Made by a program: the position numbers and the translations under genes | The notes under the pieces: generated by a model | Database searches by the model: none | Seen by the model: the letters and a program-made list of their open reading frames with translations, nothing else | Told to the model about the DNA's origin: nothing | Source of the DNA: Insulibacter thermoxylanivorax | GTDB lineage: Bacteria > Bacillota > Bacilli > Paenibacillales > DA-C8 | Reading direction: 5' to 3' | DNA length: 64,000 bases | NCBI RefSeq assembly: GCF_015472005.1 | Contig: NZ_BMAQ01000001.1 | Span: 124,001 to 188,000, forward strand | Shown: positions 1 through 9,152 of the stretch, piece after piece | How positions within the stretch are numbered: the stretch's first letter is position 1 | Layout of the letters: the number at the start of each line of letters is the position of its first letter

Positions 1-390
1 AACAAGACGATCAGCCTGTTGAAGGAATCCTTCGAGGGGCTGCTGTTTACCAATCTGGTGGATTTTGATTCGCTGTACGGGCACCGGCGGGATCCGCAGG
101 GTTATGGGGAAGCGCTGATGCACTTCGACCGCCGGCTGCCTGAGATCATGGAAGGCATCGGGGAGCGGGATCTCTTGATCATCACCGCAGACCACGGCAA
201 TGATCCCGTGCACAGCGGCACCGATCACACGCGTGAATATGTGCCGCTGCTCGTATGGAGCCCGGGACTTATGTCCCCGCGTTCATTGGGCGTGCGCTCC
301 ACGTTCTCCGATGTCGGGGCAACGGCGGCGGACAATTTCCGCGTGCAGCTGCCAGAGAACGGTCAGAGTTTCTTGCAAGAGTTGCTGTAA
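1..390 (+). CDS. deoB: Phosphopentomutase, C-terminal part (truncated by window edge)
   Basis: The frame is open from base 1, so only the last 129 codons of a family about 390 residues long are visible. The metal-binding DHGND motif (codons 64-68) and the following HTREYVPLL stretch are typical of phosphopentomutases of the alkaline phosphatase superfamily. The enzyme interconverts (deoxy)ribose-1-phosphate and (deoxy)ribose-5-phosphate in nucleoside salvage. It is followed after 50 bp by purine nucleoside phosphorylase, which makes its substrate, in the same order as drm-pupG of B. subtilis. The start and upstream control lie outside the window. Confidence 0.95.
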   Translation, partial: NKTISLLKESFEGLLFTNLVDFDSLYGHRRDPQGYGEALMHFDRRLPEIMEGIGERDLLIITADHGNDPVHSGTDHTREYVPLLVWSPGLMSPRSLGVRSTFSDVGATAADNFRVQLPENGQSFLQELL

Positions 391-440
391 CATGCGTTCC
401 ATGGACATATGATTTGTTAATATGAAAGGACGTTGTGACA

Positions 441-1295
441 ATGGCGAGATTGGATGCGAACCAGGGATTAGATGCTAATCAATTGCAACAACAATTGAAG
501 GAAGCGGCTGAGTTCATCCGCGGCCGGCTGTCCGGTAAGCCGGAGATCGGCTTGATCCTCGGATCGGGTCTGGGCGTGCTGGCGGATCTGATTGAACAGC
601 CGCTGACGATTCCATATGGGGAGATTCCACATTTTCCTGTATCGACAGTAGCCGGCCATTCCGGTGAGCTGGTGATCGGTGCGATCGCCGGCAGACAGGT
701 CATCATGATGAAGGGCAGATTCCATCTCTATGAAGGTTACGGGGAAGCGCAGGTGACCTTTCCGGTACGCGTGATGAAGCTTCTCGGCATCGAGAAACTC
801 ATCGTCACCAACGCCGCCGGCGGCGTCAATCGCTCCTTCCAGCCGGGGGATCTGATGATGATAACAGATCATATCAATCTCATGGGGAGAAATCCGCTTA
901 TCGGTCCGAATCTCGATGAATTTGGGCCGAGATTCCCTGATATGACGGAGGCCTACAGCCGAGCGCTGCGCAAGGTGCTTAAGGATACTGCCGACGAGCT
1001 CGGCATCCAGCTGCAGGAGGGCGTCTATGCGGCGATGCTCGGACCGGCCTATGAGACGCCGGCAGAGATCCGTATGCTGCAAACGATCGGCGCAGATGCG
1101 GTGGGCATGTCCACCGTGCCGGAGGTCATCGTTGCCCGCCATGCCGGCATCGAGGTGCTGGGCATCTCCTGCATCACGAATATGGCTGCCGGCCTCCTCG
1201 ATCAGCCGCTGCGGCATGATGAAGTCGTGGAGACGGCGGAGCGGGTGAAGGAACAGTTCCTAAAGCTGGTCTTGAATGTCATTCCTAAGTTATAA
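441..1295 (+). CDS. pupG: Purine nucleoside phosphorylase (PNP class I, trimeric type)
   Basis: This 284-residue cytosolic enzyme splits purine (deoxy)nucleosides with phosphate to give base and (deoxy)ribose-1-phosphate. The LGSGLG phosphate loop (near residue 40), GRFHLYEGY (about 90), NAAGG (about 120), the MSTVPEVIVARH substrate segment and CITNMAAG are those of the PNP/MTAP family. The ATG at 441 is preferred: the site GAAAGGA at 424-430 lies 10 bases upstream, whereas an in-frame GTG at 435 would be only 4 bases away. It sits between deoB and pdp, so three enzymes of nucleoside catabolism are probably co-transcribed. Confidence 0.95.
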   Translation: MARLDANQGLDANQLQQQLKEAAEFIRGRLSGKPEIGLILGSGLGVLADLIEQPLTIPYGEIPHFPVSTVAGHSGELVIGAIAGRQVIMMKGRFHLYEGYGEAQVTFPVRVMKLLGIEKLIVTNAAGGVNRSFQPGDLMMITDHINLMGRNPLIGPNLDEFGPRFPDMTEAYSRALRKVLKDTADELGIQLQEGVYAAMLGPAYETPAEIRMLQTIGADAVGMSTVPEVIVARHAGIEVLGISCITNMAAGLLDQPLRHDEVVETAERVKEQFLKLVLNVIPKL

Positions 1296-1346
1296 CGGCA
1301 GACTTCCTGTCATTGCCGATAAGCCGATAAGGAGGGCAGGGAAAGG

Positions 1347-2714
1347 ATGCGCACAGTAGACCTTATCCAGCAGAAAAGGGACGGGCATGAGCTCAGTACA
1401 GAAGGGATCAGGCATCTGATCCAAGGTTATGTATCCGGGGACATTCCCGACTACCAGATCGCTGCGTGGCTGATGGCGGTTTATTTCCAAGGGATGAGCA
1501 GCCGTGAGACGGCGGATCTGACGATGGCGATGGCAGAGTCGGGGGATCAGATCGATCTGAGTGCGATTCACGGGATTAAAGTGGACAAGCACAGCACCGG
1601 CGGCGTCGGCGATACGACGACGCTGGTGCTGGCCCCCCTCGTGGCGGCGGCGGGGGTGCCGGTGGCGAAGATGTCGGGGCGCGGCCTTGGGCATACCGGC
1701 GGCACGATTGATAAGCTCGAGGCGATCCGAGGCTTCCATGTGGAGATGACGCGCGACCAGTTCGTACAACAGGTGAATGAGATCGGTGCGGCGGTGATCA
1801 GCCAATCGGATAATATCACCCCTGCGGATAAGATGCTGTACAGCCTGCGCGACGTCACGGCCACCGTGGAGTCGATCCCGCTGATCGCCAGTTCGATCAT
1901 GAGCAAGAAGATCGCTTCCGGCGCCGATGCCATCGTCCTTGATGTGAAGACGGGAAGCGGCGCATTTATGAAGACGCCGGAGGATTCGATCAAGCTGGCG
2001 CAGGCGATGGTGGAGATCGGTACCCGGGTCGGGCGAGAGACCATTGCGATCATCAGCAGCATGGAACAGCCATTGGGATACGCGATAGGCAATGCTCTGG
2101 AAGTGAAGGAAGCGATCCTGACGCTTGCCGGCCGGGGACCTCAGGATCTGACCGAACTCAGCCTGACGCTGGGCTCCTATATGCTCGTTGCCGGCGGTCG
2201 GGCGGATCATGAGGAAGAAGCACGCCGTCTGCTGGAGAAACTTCTCCATAACGGACATGCTTTGGAGAAGTTCAAGCAATTCGTTGCCGCGCAGGGCGGC
2301 GATGCTTCGATTATCGATGAAGTCTTGAAGGAGGAAGACGGTGACGGCTCCGGCAGCCTTCCGACAGCTGAGTTGAAAGCAGTTGTGCAGGCGCCGCAGG
2401 CCGGCTGTGTCGCTGCCATTGATGCGGAGGCTTTGGGACGAGCGGCGATGAAGCTGGGAGCGGGGCGCGAGACGAAGGAGTCCAAGATCGACCTGTCCGC
2501 CGGAATTGTGCTTCGCGTTAAGACCGGAGATCGCGTCCAGTCCGGGGACGTGCTGGCTGAACTGCACAGCAACTTGTCGCAAGAAGCGGTCGATGCAGTC
2601 GCTAGAGAGGTTCAAGCGAGCATCGCCTTCACCGATGCCGTACCCGATTCGCAGCCGCTGATCTATGCTGTTGTATCCAAGGACGGCGTAAAACGGTTAT
2701 CCGAGCAGAAGTGA
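1347..2714 (+). CDS. pdp: Pyrimidine-nucleoside phosphorylase
   Basis: The 455-residue product matches the usual length of thymidine/pyrimidine nucleoside phosphorylases. It carries the phosphate-binding [13 protein letters not shown] segment and the family signature [16 protein letters not shown] (about residues 112-127). It cleaves uridine, deoxyuridine and thymidine with phosphate. A good ribosome site (GGAGG at 1331) precedes the ATG. In B. subtilis pdp lies with dra and nupC elsewhere; here it is inserted between pupG and dacF, which groups the nucleoside phosphorylases with deoB. A strong terminator follows. Confidence 0.95.
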   Translation: MRTVDLIQQKRDGHELSTEGIRHLIQGYVSGDIPDYQIAAWLMAVYFQGMSSRETADLTMAMAESGDQIDLSAIHGIKVDKHSTGGVGDTTTLVLAPLVAAAGVPVAKMSGRGLGHTGGTIDKLEAIRGFHVEMTRDQFVQQVNEIGAAVISQSDNITPADKMLYSLRDVTATVESIPLIASSIMSKKIASGADAIVLDVKTGSGAFMKTPEDSIKLAQAMVEIGTRVGRETIAIISSMEQPLGYAIGNALEVKEAILTLAGRGPQDLTELSLTLGSYMLVAGGRADHEEEARRLLEKLLHNGHALEKFKQFVAAQGGDASIIDEVLKEEDGDGSGSLPTAELKAVVQAPQAGCVAAIDAEALGRAAMKLGAGRETKESKIDLSAGIVLRVKTGDRVQSGDVLAELHSNLSQEAVDAVAREVQASIAFTDAVPDSQPLIYAVVSKDGVKRLSEQK

Positions 2715-2768
2715 CCATTAAATTCTAATAAAGATATTGATTGACTTAGCAATCCTATGAATGTTAGC

Positions 2769-2794
2769 GAGCCATCGTATGATGGCTCTTTTTT
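2769..2794 (+). terminator. Rho-independent terminator after pdp
   Basis: An 8-bp stem, GAGCCATC with GATGGCTC around a GTAT loop, is followed by six T. It separates the nucleoside salvage genes from dacF. Confidence 0.9.
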
Positions 2795-2905
2795 GCTGCA
2801 TGGCGTATGGCGAACATCTTTGGGCTGGATGGTGGAATATTTTACATAGGATCAGGAAACACTGGTTATCAGCACTTACAAACCTAGTTGGAGGGTAGAA
2901 CGAGC

Positions 2906-4276
2906 ATGAAGTTGAGAAGAATGGGGCTAATCGTTCTGATGTGGATCCTGATCATGGGTGTCGTTCAAGGCGGTTTGGCTGTATTCGCCGGGCCGTTGGA
3001 AACGGCAGAAGCAAGCGAGGAAGAAAACCCGTCTTCTTCGCTGTGGGATGATTCCCAGTCGGATGAGCAGAGCGATGAGGAGCGACAAGAAGCCGAAGCC
3101 TTTGAGATTCAAGAGGCGGAGGAGCCAGCAGCGAGTGAACCGCAGGACAAACCGCAGGACAGCATCGAGGCCAGTGAAGAACCGAAGGTCGATCTGGCGC
3201 CGAATGCCAAATCGGCGATCCTGATGGATGTCGATACGGGCACGATTCTCTTCGAGAAAAATATTCATGAGAAAGTTCCCCCTGCCAGCATCACGAAGAT
3301 CATGACGATGCTGCTTGTGATGGAGGCGTTGGAGCAGAAGAAGATCACCTTGGATGAGATGGTGACGGCCAGTGAACGCGCGGCTTCGATGGGCGGTTCC
3401 CAGATCTTCCTGGAAGCCGGGGAACAGATGTCCGTGGCCGATCTGCTGAAGGGCGTGGCGATGGCTTCGGGCAACGACGCCTCAGTGGCGCTGGCCGAGA
3501 AGATCGCCGGCAGCGAAGAGATGTTCGTGCAGATGATGAATAAACGGGCACAGGAGCTCGGCATGACGAACACCCGCTTCATGAACAGCAATGGTCTTCC
3601 AGCGGAGAACCACTATTCCACTGCCCATGATATCGCGATCATGTCAAGAGAACTGTTGAGGCATGAGCTGATTACGGAATATACGGGCAAATATCAGGAT
3701 TATCTGCGCACCGATACGGAGAATCCGTTCTGGCTGGTTAACACCAATAAACTGGTACGATTCTATGCCGGAGTGGATGGACTGAAGACCGGGTATACCA
3801 GCGAAGCGAAGTTCTGCCTTGCTGCAACGGCCAAACGGGATAATATGCGCGTGATCGCTGTGGTGTTGGGTGAGCCGAATACGAAGACGCGCAATGCTGA
3901 AGTCGCGGCGCTGTTTGATTATGCCTTCTCGCAATATGGGAACTTGCCGATCTTTAAAGCCGGTGATGAAATCGGCACCTTCGAGGTAGCCAAAGGAGAG
4001 GTCAAACGCATCGCCATAACGGCGGAACGGCCGTACAGCGTCTTGATTCGCAAAGGGGAAGACACGGAGAAAATCCGCCATGAGTTAGTCCTTGAACCGA
4101 AGCTTGAAGCGCCGATTCAGAAGGGGCAGCCCATCGGCAAAATCGTTGTCTACAAAGGGGAAGAGAAGTTGACGGAGTTCCCGCTCGAGTCCCCGCAAGA
4201 TGTGAACAAAGCCGGTTGGTGGACGCTGTTTAAACGGGCTGCGGGCAAGATGTTCTTCGTGAATGAGGAAAGATGA
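2906..4276 (+). CDS. dacF: D-alanyl-D-alanine carboxypeptidase DacF (sporulation)
   Basis: A serine DD-peptidase (peptidase S11) that trims the terminal D-Ala from peptidoglycan side chains; in B. subtilis DacF acts in the forespore and influences cortex cross-linking. All three active-site motifs are present: SITK (S128-K131), SGN in ASGNDAS, and KTG in GLKTGYT. The N-terminus has a hydrophobic signal segment (residues 8-30). The ATG at 2906 is chosen because GGAGGG (2890) is 10 bases upstream; an in-frame TTG at 2888 overlaps that site. Unusual is an acidic, Ser/Glu/Asp/Gln-rich linker of about 65 residues between signal segment and catalytic domain, which makes the protein longer (456 aa) than B. 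subtilis DacF. There is no clear terminator before spoIIAA, so read-through is likely. Confidence 0.93.
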   Translation: MKLRRMGLIVLMWILIMGVVQGGLAVFAGPLETAEASEEENPSSSLWDDSQSDEQSDEERQEAEAFEIQEAEEPAASEPQDKPQDSIEASEEPKVDLAPNAKSAILMDVDTGTILFEKNIHEKVPPASITKIMTMLLVMEALEQKKITLDEMVTASERAASMGGSQIFLEAGEQMSVADLLKGVAMASGNDASVALAEKIAGSEEMFVQMMNKRAQELGMTNTRFMNSNGLPAENHYSTAHDIAIMSRELLRHELITEYTGKYQDYLRTDTENPFWLVNTNKLVRFYAGVDGLKTGYTSEAKFCLAATAKRDNMRVIAVVLGEPNTKTRNAEVAALFDYAFSQYGNLPIFKAGDEIGTFEVAKGEVKRIAITAERPYSVLIRKGEDTEKIRHELVLEPKLEAPIQKGQPIGKIVVYKGEEKLTEFPLESPQDVNKAGWWTLFKRAAGKMFFVNEER

Positions 4277-4509
4277 GACGGTTAATGCTGGGACGGTTCA
4301 AGAACGCATGCGCAATGTAATGAAAGGTTCATTGTTCCATGTGGAGCGAGATTATGCTCGCTGCTTCGACGGCAAAGGGCGGAAACAGATGTCGCAATAC
4401 GCATGTAATCGTTAATTCGCCGCTGAACGTTGGGGAAGATGTCGGAAGCAGGATGCTGTTAATCCGCGGCTGTCGGAAATGAGAAGGTTTCTTCTACTTT
4501 TGTCGCATG
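4277..4509. other. Gap between dacF and the spoIIA promoter
   Basis: I see no convincing gene here. A small hairpin (AGCGAG with CTCGCT near 4347-4364) lacks a T-run, so dacF transcripts may continue into spoIIA. Confidence 0.5.
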
Positions 4510-4537
4510 GCAGGAATTGTCTTGGGCGAAGTAGAAA
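4510..4537 (+). promoter_or_regulatory. Sigma-H-type promoter of the spoIIA operon
   Basis: GCAGGAATT (4510-4518) fits the sigma-H -35 pattern RnAGGAwWW exactly. After 12 bases, GTAGAAA (4531-4537) fits the -10 pattern RnnGAAT with one mismatch. The spoIIA operon of B. subtilis is known to be read by sigma-H before septation. The match stands 35 bp before the spoIIAA start. Confidence 0.7.
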
Positions 4538-4571
4538 GGTATGGGCAAGACGGGAGAAGGAGTGAACAGAT

Positions 4572-4925
4572 GTGAGCTTGCAGATCGATGTTGAGCATGC
4601 GAACAGTGCGCTGATTGTCCGTTTGACGGGCGAGCTGGACCATCATTCAGCACATACGGTGAAAGCGACGCTGGAGGAAGCGATCGAGCAGGGCAATATC
4701 GACCATATCATCTTAAGCTTGAGGGACCTGTCCTTCATGGACAGCTCGGGCTTGGGCGTGATCCTGGGCAGGTACAAGCAGATTACGAACAGAGGCGGCA
4801 AGATGGTCGTCTGCGATGTCAATCAAGCCGTCTACCGTTTGTTTGAGCTGTCCGGCCTGTTCAAGATTCTGCAGATCGAGGACGACGAACGAAGCGCCTT
4901 GACGAGTCTGGGGGTTGTGTCCTGA
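4572..4925 (+). CDS. spoIIAA: Anti-sigma-F factor antagonist SpoIIAA
   Basis: A 117-residue STAS-domain protein. Dephosphorylated SpoIIAA displaces SpoIIAB from sigma-F in the forespore. The phosphoacceptor lies in [12 protein letters not shown], with Ser58 in the same position as the Ser58 phosphorylated in B. subtilis. The start is GTG (4572) behind GAAGGAG. The stop overlaps the spoIIAB start by one base (TGATG), which indicates translational coupling. It is the first gene of the three-gene switch. Confidence 0.97.
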   Translation: MSLQIDVEHANSALIVRLTGELDHHSAHTVKATLEEAIEQGNIDHIILSLRDLSFMDSSGLGVILGRYKQITNRGGKMVVCDVNQAVYRLFELSGLFKILQIEDDERSALTSLGVVS

Positions 4926-5368
4926 TGTTCCGCAACCATATGACGTTGTCGTTCGCCAGCAAATCCGAGAATGAAGCCTTCGCCCGCGTGGCCGTCGCCG
5001 CCTTCGTCTCGCAGCTCGACCCGACTGTAGAGGAGCTGACGGATATCAAGACCGTTGTCTCTGAAGCCGTGACCAATGCCATCATTCACGGATATGACAA
5101 CGAGGATACGGGATTGGTGCACATCGAAGCGAGGATCGAAGAGGATACGGTATACCTGACGATCCGTGATGACGGCAAGGGGATCGAGGATTTGGAGACA
5201 GCCAGGCAGCCGCTCTACACTTCGAAACCGGAGTTGGAGCGATCGGGGATGGGATTTACGATCATGGAGAATTTTATGGATGAAGTGGAAGTGGAGTCCG
5301 CGGTTGGCAAGGGTACGATCGTACGCATGAGAAAAAGAATAGAGTCTGCGAACGCTATTCTAAATTAG
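4925..5368 (+). CDS. spoIIAB: Anti-sigma-F factor / serine kinase SpoIIAB
   Basis: A 147-residue GHKL-family ATP-binding kinase that binds sigma-F and phosphorylates SpoIIAA. The N-box is seen in [12 protein letters not shown], the G1 box in DDGKGI, and the ATP lid in [14 protein letters not shown]. Its length equals the B. subtilis protein (146 aa). It overlaps spoIIAA by one base and is followed by sigF after 10 bases. Confidence 0.97.
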   Translation: MFRNHMTLSFASKSENEAFARVAVAAFVSQLDPTVEELTDIKTVVSEAVTNAIIHGYDNEDTGLVHIEARIEEDTVYLTIRDDGKGIEDLETARQPLYTSKPELERSGMGFTIMENFMDEVEVESAVGKGTIVRMRKRIESANAILN

Positions 5369-5378
5369 GGGATGGGTC

Positions 5379-6134
5379 ATGGATGTCGATATGAAGGGGT
5401 CGAACCATACGTACCTCGATGACACGGAAGTGAAGCGTCTGATCGCGCTGAGCCAAGCCGGTGATACGCTGGCGAGGGATACGCTTGTAAACTGCAACAT
5501 TCGACTGGTATGGTCCGTCGTCCAGCGTTTTCTAAATCGCGGATATGAACCGGAGGATCTGTTCCAGATCGGCTGCATCGGGCTTCTGAAGTCGGTGGAC
5601 AAATTCGATCTCTCCTATGACGTCAAGTTTTCAACTTATGCTGTGCCGATGATCATCGGCGAGATTCAGCGTTTCCTCAGGGATGACGGGACGCTGAAGG
5701 TGAGCCGATCGCTGAAGGAACAAGCGAACAAAGTGCGGAAGACGAAGGATGAATTGTCCAAGACGCTGGGCAGGCTGCCGACGATCAAGGAGATCGCCGA
5801 TGAGCTGGAGATTACCCCTGAAGATGTCGTCCTCGCTCAGGAGGCGAACAAACCTCCCGCATCGATTCATGAGACGGTCTTCGAGAACGACGGCGATCCC
5901 ATCACGCTGATGGATCAGATCTCGGATGATTCGGATGAGCGTTGGTTTGACAAGCTGGCCTTGAATGAAGCGATTAACACCTTGAGCGAGCGGGAGAGGC
6001 TGATCGTCTATCTGCGCTATTTCCGCGATCAGACGCAGTCGGAAGTCGCCAGCCGGCTGGGCATCTCACAGGTGCAGGTCTCACGCCTTGAGAAAAAAAT
6101 ATTAAAAACCATTAAAGACCAGATTGCTCAATGA
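5379..6134 (+). CDS. sigF: RNA polymerase forespore sigma factor sigma-F
   Basis: 251 residues with sigma-70 regions 2 to 4: region 2 from about residue 35 (NIRLVWSVVQRF, EDLFQIGCIGLLKSVDKFD), region 3 near residue 115, and a region 4 helix-turn-helix at the end (SEVASRLGISQVQVSRLEKK). It directs the first forespore-specific transcription. AGGGG lies 6 bases upstream of the ATG at 5379; an ATG at 5391 is a less likely alternative. The stop codon lies in the loop of a terminator hairpin and also forms the first bases of a sigma-G-like -35 box for spoVAA. Confidence 0.97.
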   Translation: MDVDMKGSNHTYLDDTEVKRLIALSQAGDTLARDTLVNCNIRLVWSVVQRFLNRGYEPEDLFQIGCIGLLKSVDKFDLSYDVKFSTYAVPMIIGEIQRFLRDDGTLKVSRSLKEQANKVRKTKDELSKTLGRLPTIKEIADELEITPEDVVLAQEANKPPASIHETVFENDGDPITLMDQISDDSDERWFDKLALNEAINTLSERERLIVYLRYFRDQTQSEVASRLGISQVQVSRLEKKILKTIKDQIAQ

Positions 6135-6148
6135 GTATCTGGTCTTTT
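6114..6148 (+). terminator. Terminator overlapping the end of sigF
   Basis: A perfect 11-bp stem, AAAGACCAGAT (6114) and ATCTGGTCTTT (6137), encloses a 12-base loop that contains the sigF stop codon, and ends in TTTT. It would end spoIIA transcripts before spoVA. Confidence 0.8.
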
Positions 6149-6162
6149 CATATTCCATACTA
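6132..6162 (+). promoter_or_regulatory. Sigma-G-type promoter for spoVA
   Basis: CATACTA (6156-6162) fits the sigma-G -10 consensus fully. TGAGTA (6132-6137) fits the -35 with one mismatch, and the spacing is 18 bases. The B. subtilis spoVA operon is sigma-G dependent. The -35 includes the TGA stop of sigF. Confidence 0.65.
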
Positions 6163-6190
6163 AGTTGAAAAGAAGAAGGAGCGGCTCAAG

Positions 6191-6829
6191 GTGACAAGCA
6201 GACACACTTCGACCCTCTACTTGCGATTGCGCAAACATCTGAGCCTAAGACCCGGCGAGCCCGTGACCCTCGGCGATGCGGCGCAGATGCTCGCCGAACC
6301 GCAGCTCGAAGCAGAACTTCGGCGGCTCGTCCTAGCTGAAGCACCGGCAGGAGAACAATATATCCTGATCGATATGCTGATGATCGTTGCCGCCGTGCAG
6401 GAGCGTTATCCGGACCTGCAGATCGAATATTACGGGGAACCCCATGTGCTTGTACAGTGGCAGAAGGAATCCAAGATTCGTGGCCGGCATATGTTGTTCC
6501 CCGTTGTTCTGTTCCTGTTGTTCGTGGGCTCAGGGCTGACGATCATGAATTTCCACGCGGATGTGAGCATGCTGGAGGTGCACCGCAAGCTGTATAAGAT
6601 GATCACCGGCGTGGACCATCCGCATCCGCTGTTGCTGCAGATTCCCTATTCCCTCGGCCTTGGCGCAGGGATGCTGCTATTCTTCAACCGGGTGTTCAAG
6701 AAGAAGATCAACGAAGAGCCGGACCCGCTGGAAGTGGAGATGTTCTTATATGAGGAGAATGTACGTCAATACATGGTCCGCGATGAATATAACCGCCTTA
6801 AGGATCCGGACGCGGATGAAAGGAAGTAA
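6191..6829 (+). CDS. spoVAA: Stage V sporulation protein AA
   Basis: A 212-residue protein with a soluble N-terminal half and two membrane segments (about residues 102-117 and 154-170). SpoVAA is part of the SpoVA system that moves dipicolinic acid into the developing spore and out at germination. The start is GTG 6191 behind AGAAGGAG. It is followed by spoVAB after 6 bases. Assignment rests on sequence resemblance and on position between sigF and spoVAB. Confidence 0.85.
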   Translation: MTSRHTSTLYLRLRKHLSLRPGEPVTLGDAAQMLAEPQLEAELRRLVLAEAPAGEQYILIDMLMIVAAVQERYPDLQIEYYGEPHVLVQWQKESKIRGRHMLFPVVLFLLFVGSGLTIMNFHADVSMLEVHRKLYKMITGVDHPHPLLLQIPYSLGLGAGMLLFFNRVFKKKINEEPDPLEVEMFLYEENVRQYMVRDEYNRLKDPDADERK

Positions 6830-6835
6830 AGAGCG

Positions 6836-7270
6836 ATGACGGCGGCTTCCGTAACCAGCATCATCCTCGTCATCCTGCTCGGCTTTGCCGGGGGGCTGGC
6901 CGTCGGCGGCGGGTTCGTCGCTTTCATCGTCGTCCTCGATATCATCCCCAGGCTGGCGCAGATCACCTGCTCCAGGGACCGCATCGCCTGGCTGGAAGCG
7001 GCTGTTGTCAGCGGGGTGATCTTCTGGACGACGGCGGATTTTAATGACTGGAGCTGGTCAGGGCATCTACTCGGCACGGCAGTGATCGGCCTGTTCGCGG
7101 GCATCTTCGTCGGCATGCTGGCAGCTGCGCTTACGGAGGTGCTGAACGTGCTGCCCATCCTGGCGAAGCGATTGCAATTATTTGATGATCTAAGATGGCT
7201 GCTGCTGGCGATGGTGCTGGGCAAAGTATGCGGTTCGCTCTTCGATTGGCTAGTTTATCCTTATATATGA
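6836..7270 (+). CDS. spoVAB: Stage V sporulation protein AB
   Basis: A 144-residue integral membrane protein with about four hydrophobic segments and the glycine-rich GFAGGLAVGGGFVAFIV near its start, as in the SpoVAB family. It is co-transcribed with spoVAA. The gene that follows is spoVAF; the spoVAC, spoVAD and spoVAE genes that follow in B. subtilis are not here. Confidence 0.87.
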   Translation: MTAASVTSIILVILLGFAGGLAVGGGFVAFIVVLDIIPRLAQITCSRDRIAWLEAAVVSGVIFWTTADFNDWSWSGHLLGTAVIGLFAGIFVGMLAAALTEVLNVLPILAKRLQLFDDLRWLLLAMVLGKVCGSLFDWLVYPYI

Positions 7271-7346
7271 ATGGCAGGTTGATGGGGATGTTGTATAGAA
7301 CAGCGGCAGTGCGGGGCAGATTAAGGAAGGAATGGAGGGATTCATC

Positions 7347-8930
7347 TTGTCTGAATATCTGGATTATCCCGATGAGCGGATTGCCCTGAAACCGCGGGAG
7401 ACGGAATATACACCATCTGACGAAGGAAGCGAATCCTGCGATGCCAAGGACGGCAAGGAGCGAATCTCCCGCAATCTTGACGAGAACCGCGAGCGATTAG
7501 TAGAGCTCATGGGGTATGAGGAAAGCTTCGACGTGCTGTTCCGTGAGATGACCTACGGAGAGAATCGTGCGGCTTTTCTGCATCTGAACGCCTTTACGAA
7601 TGATGAGATCCTGACGGAGATCATCACGCGCCTCACCTATCTTGGGAATGATGGTTACGGGGCTGAGGGAGCGCTGAAACCCGAGAGTATGCAGGTTTTC
7701 TTGGAGCGCTATATTCCCCTCGTGTCGGTTACGCCGGAGACCAATATGCTGAAAGTGGTCGATGCCGTCCTTGCCGGCAATACGGCCTTCTTGATGGACG
7801 GGGAGGATACGGCGCTGCTCCTCGATGTGAAGGTTTTTCCACAGCGCAGTCCCGATGAGCCGTCGACGGAGAAGGTGGTGCGGGGCAGCAAGGACGGCTT
7901 CATCGAGACGCTGGTCACCAACGTCGCGCTGATCCGCAGGCGGATCCGCGATCCCAAGCTGCGAATGGAGATCATGTCCGTCAGCGAGCGGACGAAGACC
8001 GATGTATGCATGGGCTATATCAAAGACATCGCAAATCCTGTGCTGGTCGAGATGATCCGCGACCGGATCCAAGACTTGCAGGTGGACGGCGTCCCCCTGG
8101 CGGACAAGCAGCTGGAAGAAGGCATCGTCGGCAAGGGATGGAATCCCTTTCCCCTCGTGCGTTATACGGAGCGGCCCGATGTGGCGGCTTCCCACCTCTT
8201 GGAAGGGCATGTCGTTGTTCTCGTCGATACGAGTCCCAGTGTGATGATCATCCCAACGACATTCTTCGATCATGTTCAGCATGCAGAAGAGCACCGTCAG
8301 ACTCCCTTCGTCGGCACTTATCTGCGCTGGGTGCGATTCCTTGGCATCTTCGTCTCGCTTTTTATCCTGCCGCTATGGTTCCTATTCACCCTGCGGCCGG
8401 AGCTTCTGCCTGAGGGGCTCGGTTATATCGGACCCGATGAGAAGGGGCAGCTTCCGCTCTTGCTGCAATTCATCTTCGCAGAAGTCGGCGTCGATCTGAT
8501 GCGCATGGCCGCCGTACACACACCGACTCCGATCGCCACGGCGATGGGCTTGGTAGCAGCTGTGCTGATCGGCGATATCGCTGTGCATACGGGGCTGTTT
8601 ATCAATGAGGTCATCTTATATATGGCGATTGCTGCTTTGGGGATGTTCGCCACCCCAAGCTATGAGTTGGGCTTGGCCAACCGTATGGTGCGCCTGGTAC
8701 TGCTTATCGCCGTCGCTCTTTTTGAGGTGCCGGGCTTCGTCGTGGGCACCGCGCTGATCATGCTGCTCCTCATCACCCAAAGGACATACGGCGTGCCGTA
8801 TTTCTGGCCGTTCATCCCTTTCAACGGACCGGGGCTGATGACGACGCTGTTCCGCAGGCCGTTCCTTTCCAATAAGACAAGGCCGAGCATTACGAAACCG
8901 CTGCAATATCAGAAGATGCCGCGTCAATAG
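7347..8930 (+). CDS. spoVAF: Stage V sporulation protein AF (GerA family membrane protein)
   Basis: A GerA/SpoVAF-family protein: a hydrophilic N-terminal half of about 320 residues, then four to six membrane segments from FLGIFVSLFILPLWF onward, and a charged tail. SpoVAF assists spore germination as part of the GerA-like receptor family. The TTG at 7347 is preferred because GGAGGG (7335-7340) lies 6 bases upstream; the in-frame ATG at 7332 has its ribosome site only one base away. The product is 527 aa, a little longer than the B. subtilis protein. It directly follows spoVAB, so this spoVA cluster consists only of AA, AB and AF. Confidence 0.88.
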   Translation: MSEYLDYPDERIALKPRETEYTPSDEGSESCDAKDGKERISRNLDENRERLVELMGYEESFDVLFREMTYGENRAAFLHLNAFTNDEILTEIITRLTYLGNDGYGAEGALKPESMQVFLERYIPLVSVTPETNMLKVVDAVLAGNTAFLMDGEDTALLLDVKVFPQRSPDEPSTEKVVRGSKDGFIETLVTNVALIRRRIRDPKLRMEIMSVSERTKTDVCMGYIKDIANPVLVEMIRDRIQDLQVDGVPLADKQLEEGIVGKGWNPFPLVRYTERPDVAASHLLEGHVVVLVDTSPSVMIIPTTFFDHVQHAEEHRQTPFVGTYLRWVRFLGIFVSLFILPLWFLFTLRPELLPEGLGYIGPDEKGQLPLLLQFIFAEVGVDLMRMAAVHTPTPIATAMGLVAAVLIGDIAVHTGLFINEVILYMAIAALGMFATPSYELGLANRMVRLVLLIAVALFEVPGFVVGTALIMLLLITQRTYGVPYFWPFIPFNGPGLMTTLFRRPFLSNKTRPSITKPLQYQKMPRQ

Positions 8931-9152
8931 CGCATGGGTTAACAGCGCAGGATTCATGGCAGCGAAGGACAAGCATATATAACATTTATAAGCTGAGGCA
9001 TAGAACGGGAATCAACAAATATTTGGTTTGAATGATTGAGGTGAAGTAACGGTTGTGACCCTTTACCGAATATGTTAAGTTAGACTATATGTGATCTTCA
9101 TCCGGTGACGGATGAACGATGGACGGAATCTGACAGGGTAAGGGGATAGCAC

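Noticed and set aside
1290-2615. 441-codon minus-strand frame
   Set aside because: Shadow of pdp; low-complexity translation.
9052-9091. Promoter for lysA (TTGTGA or TTTACC with TATATG)
   Set aside because: Both pairs match poorly, so no promoter is listed.
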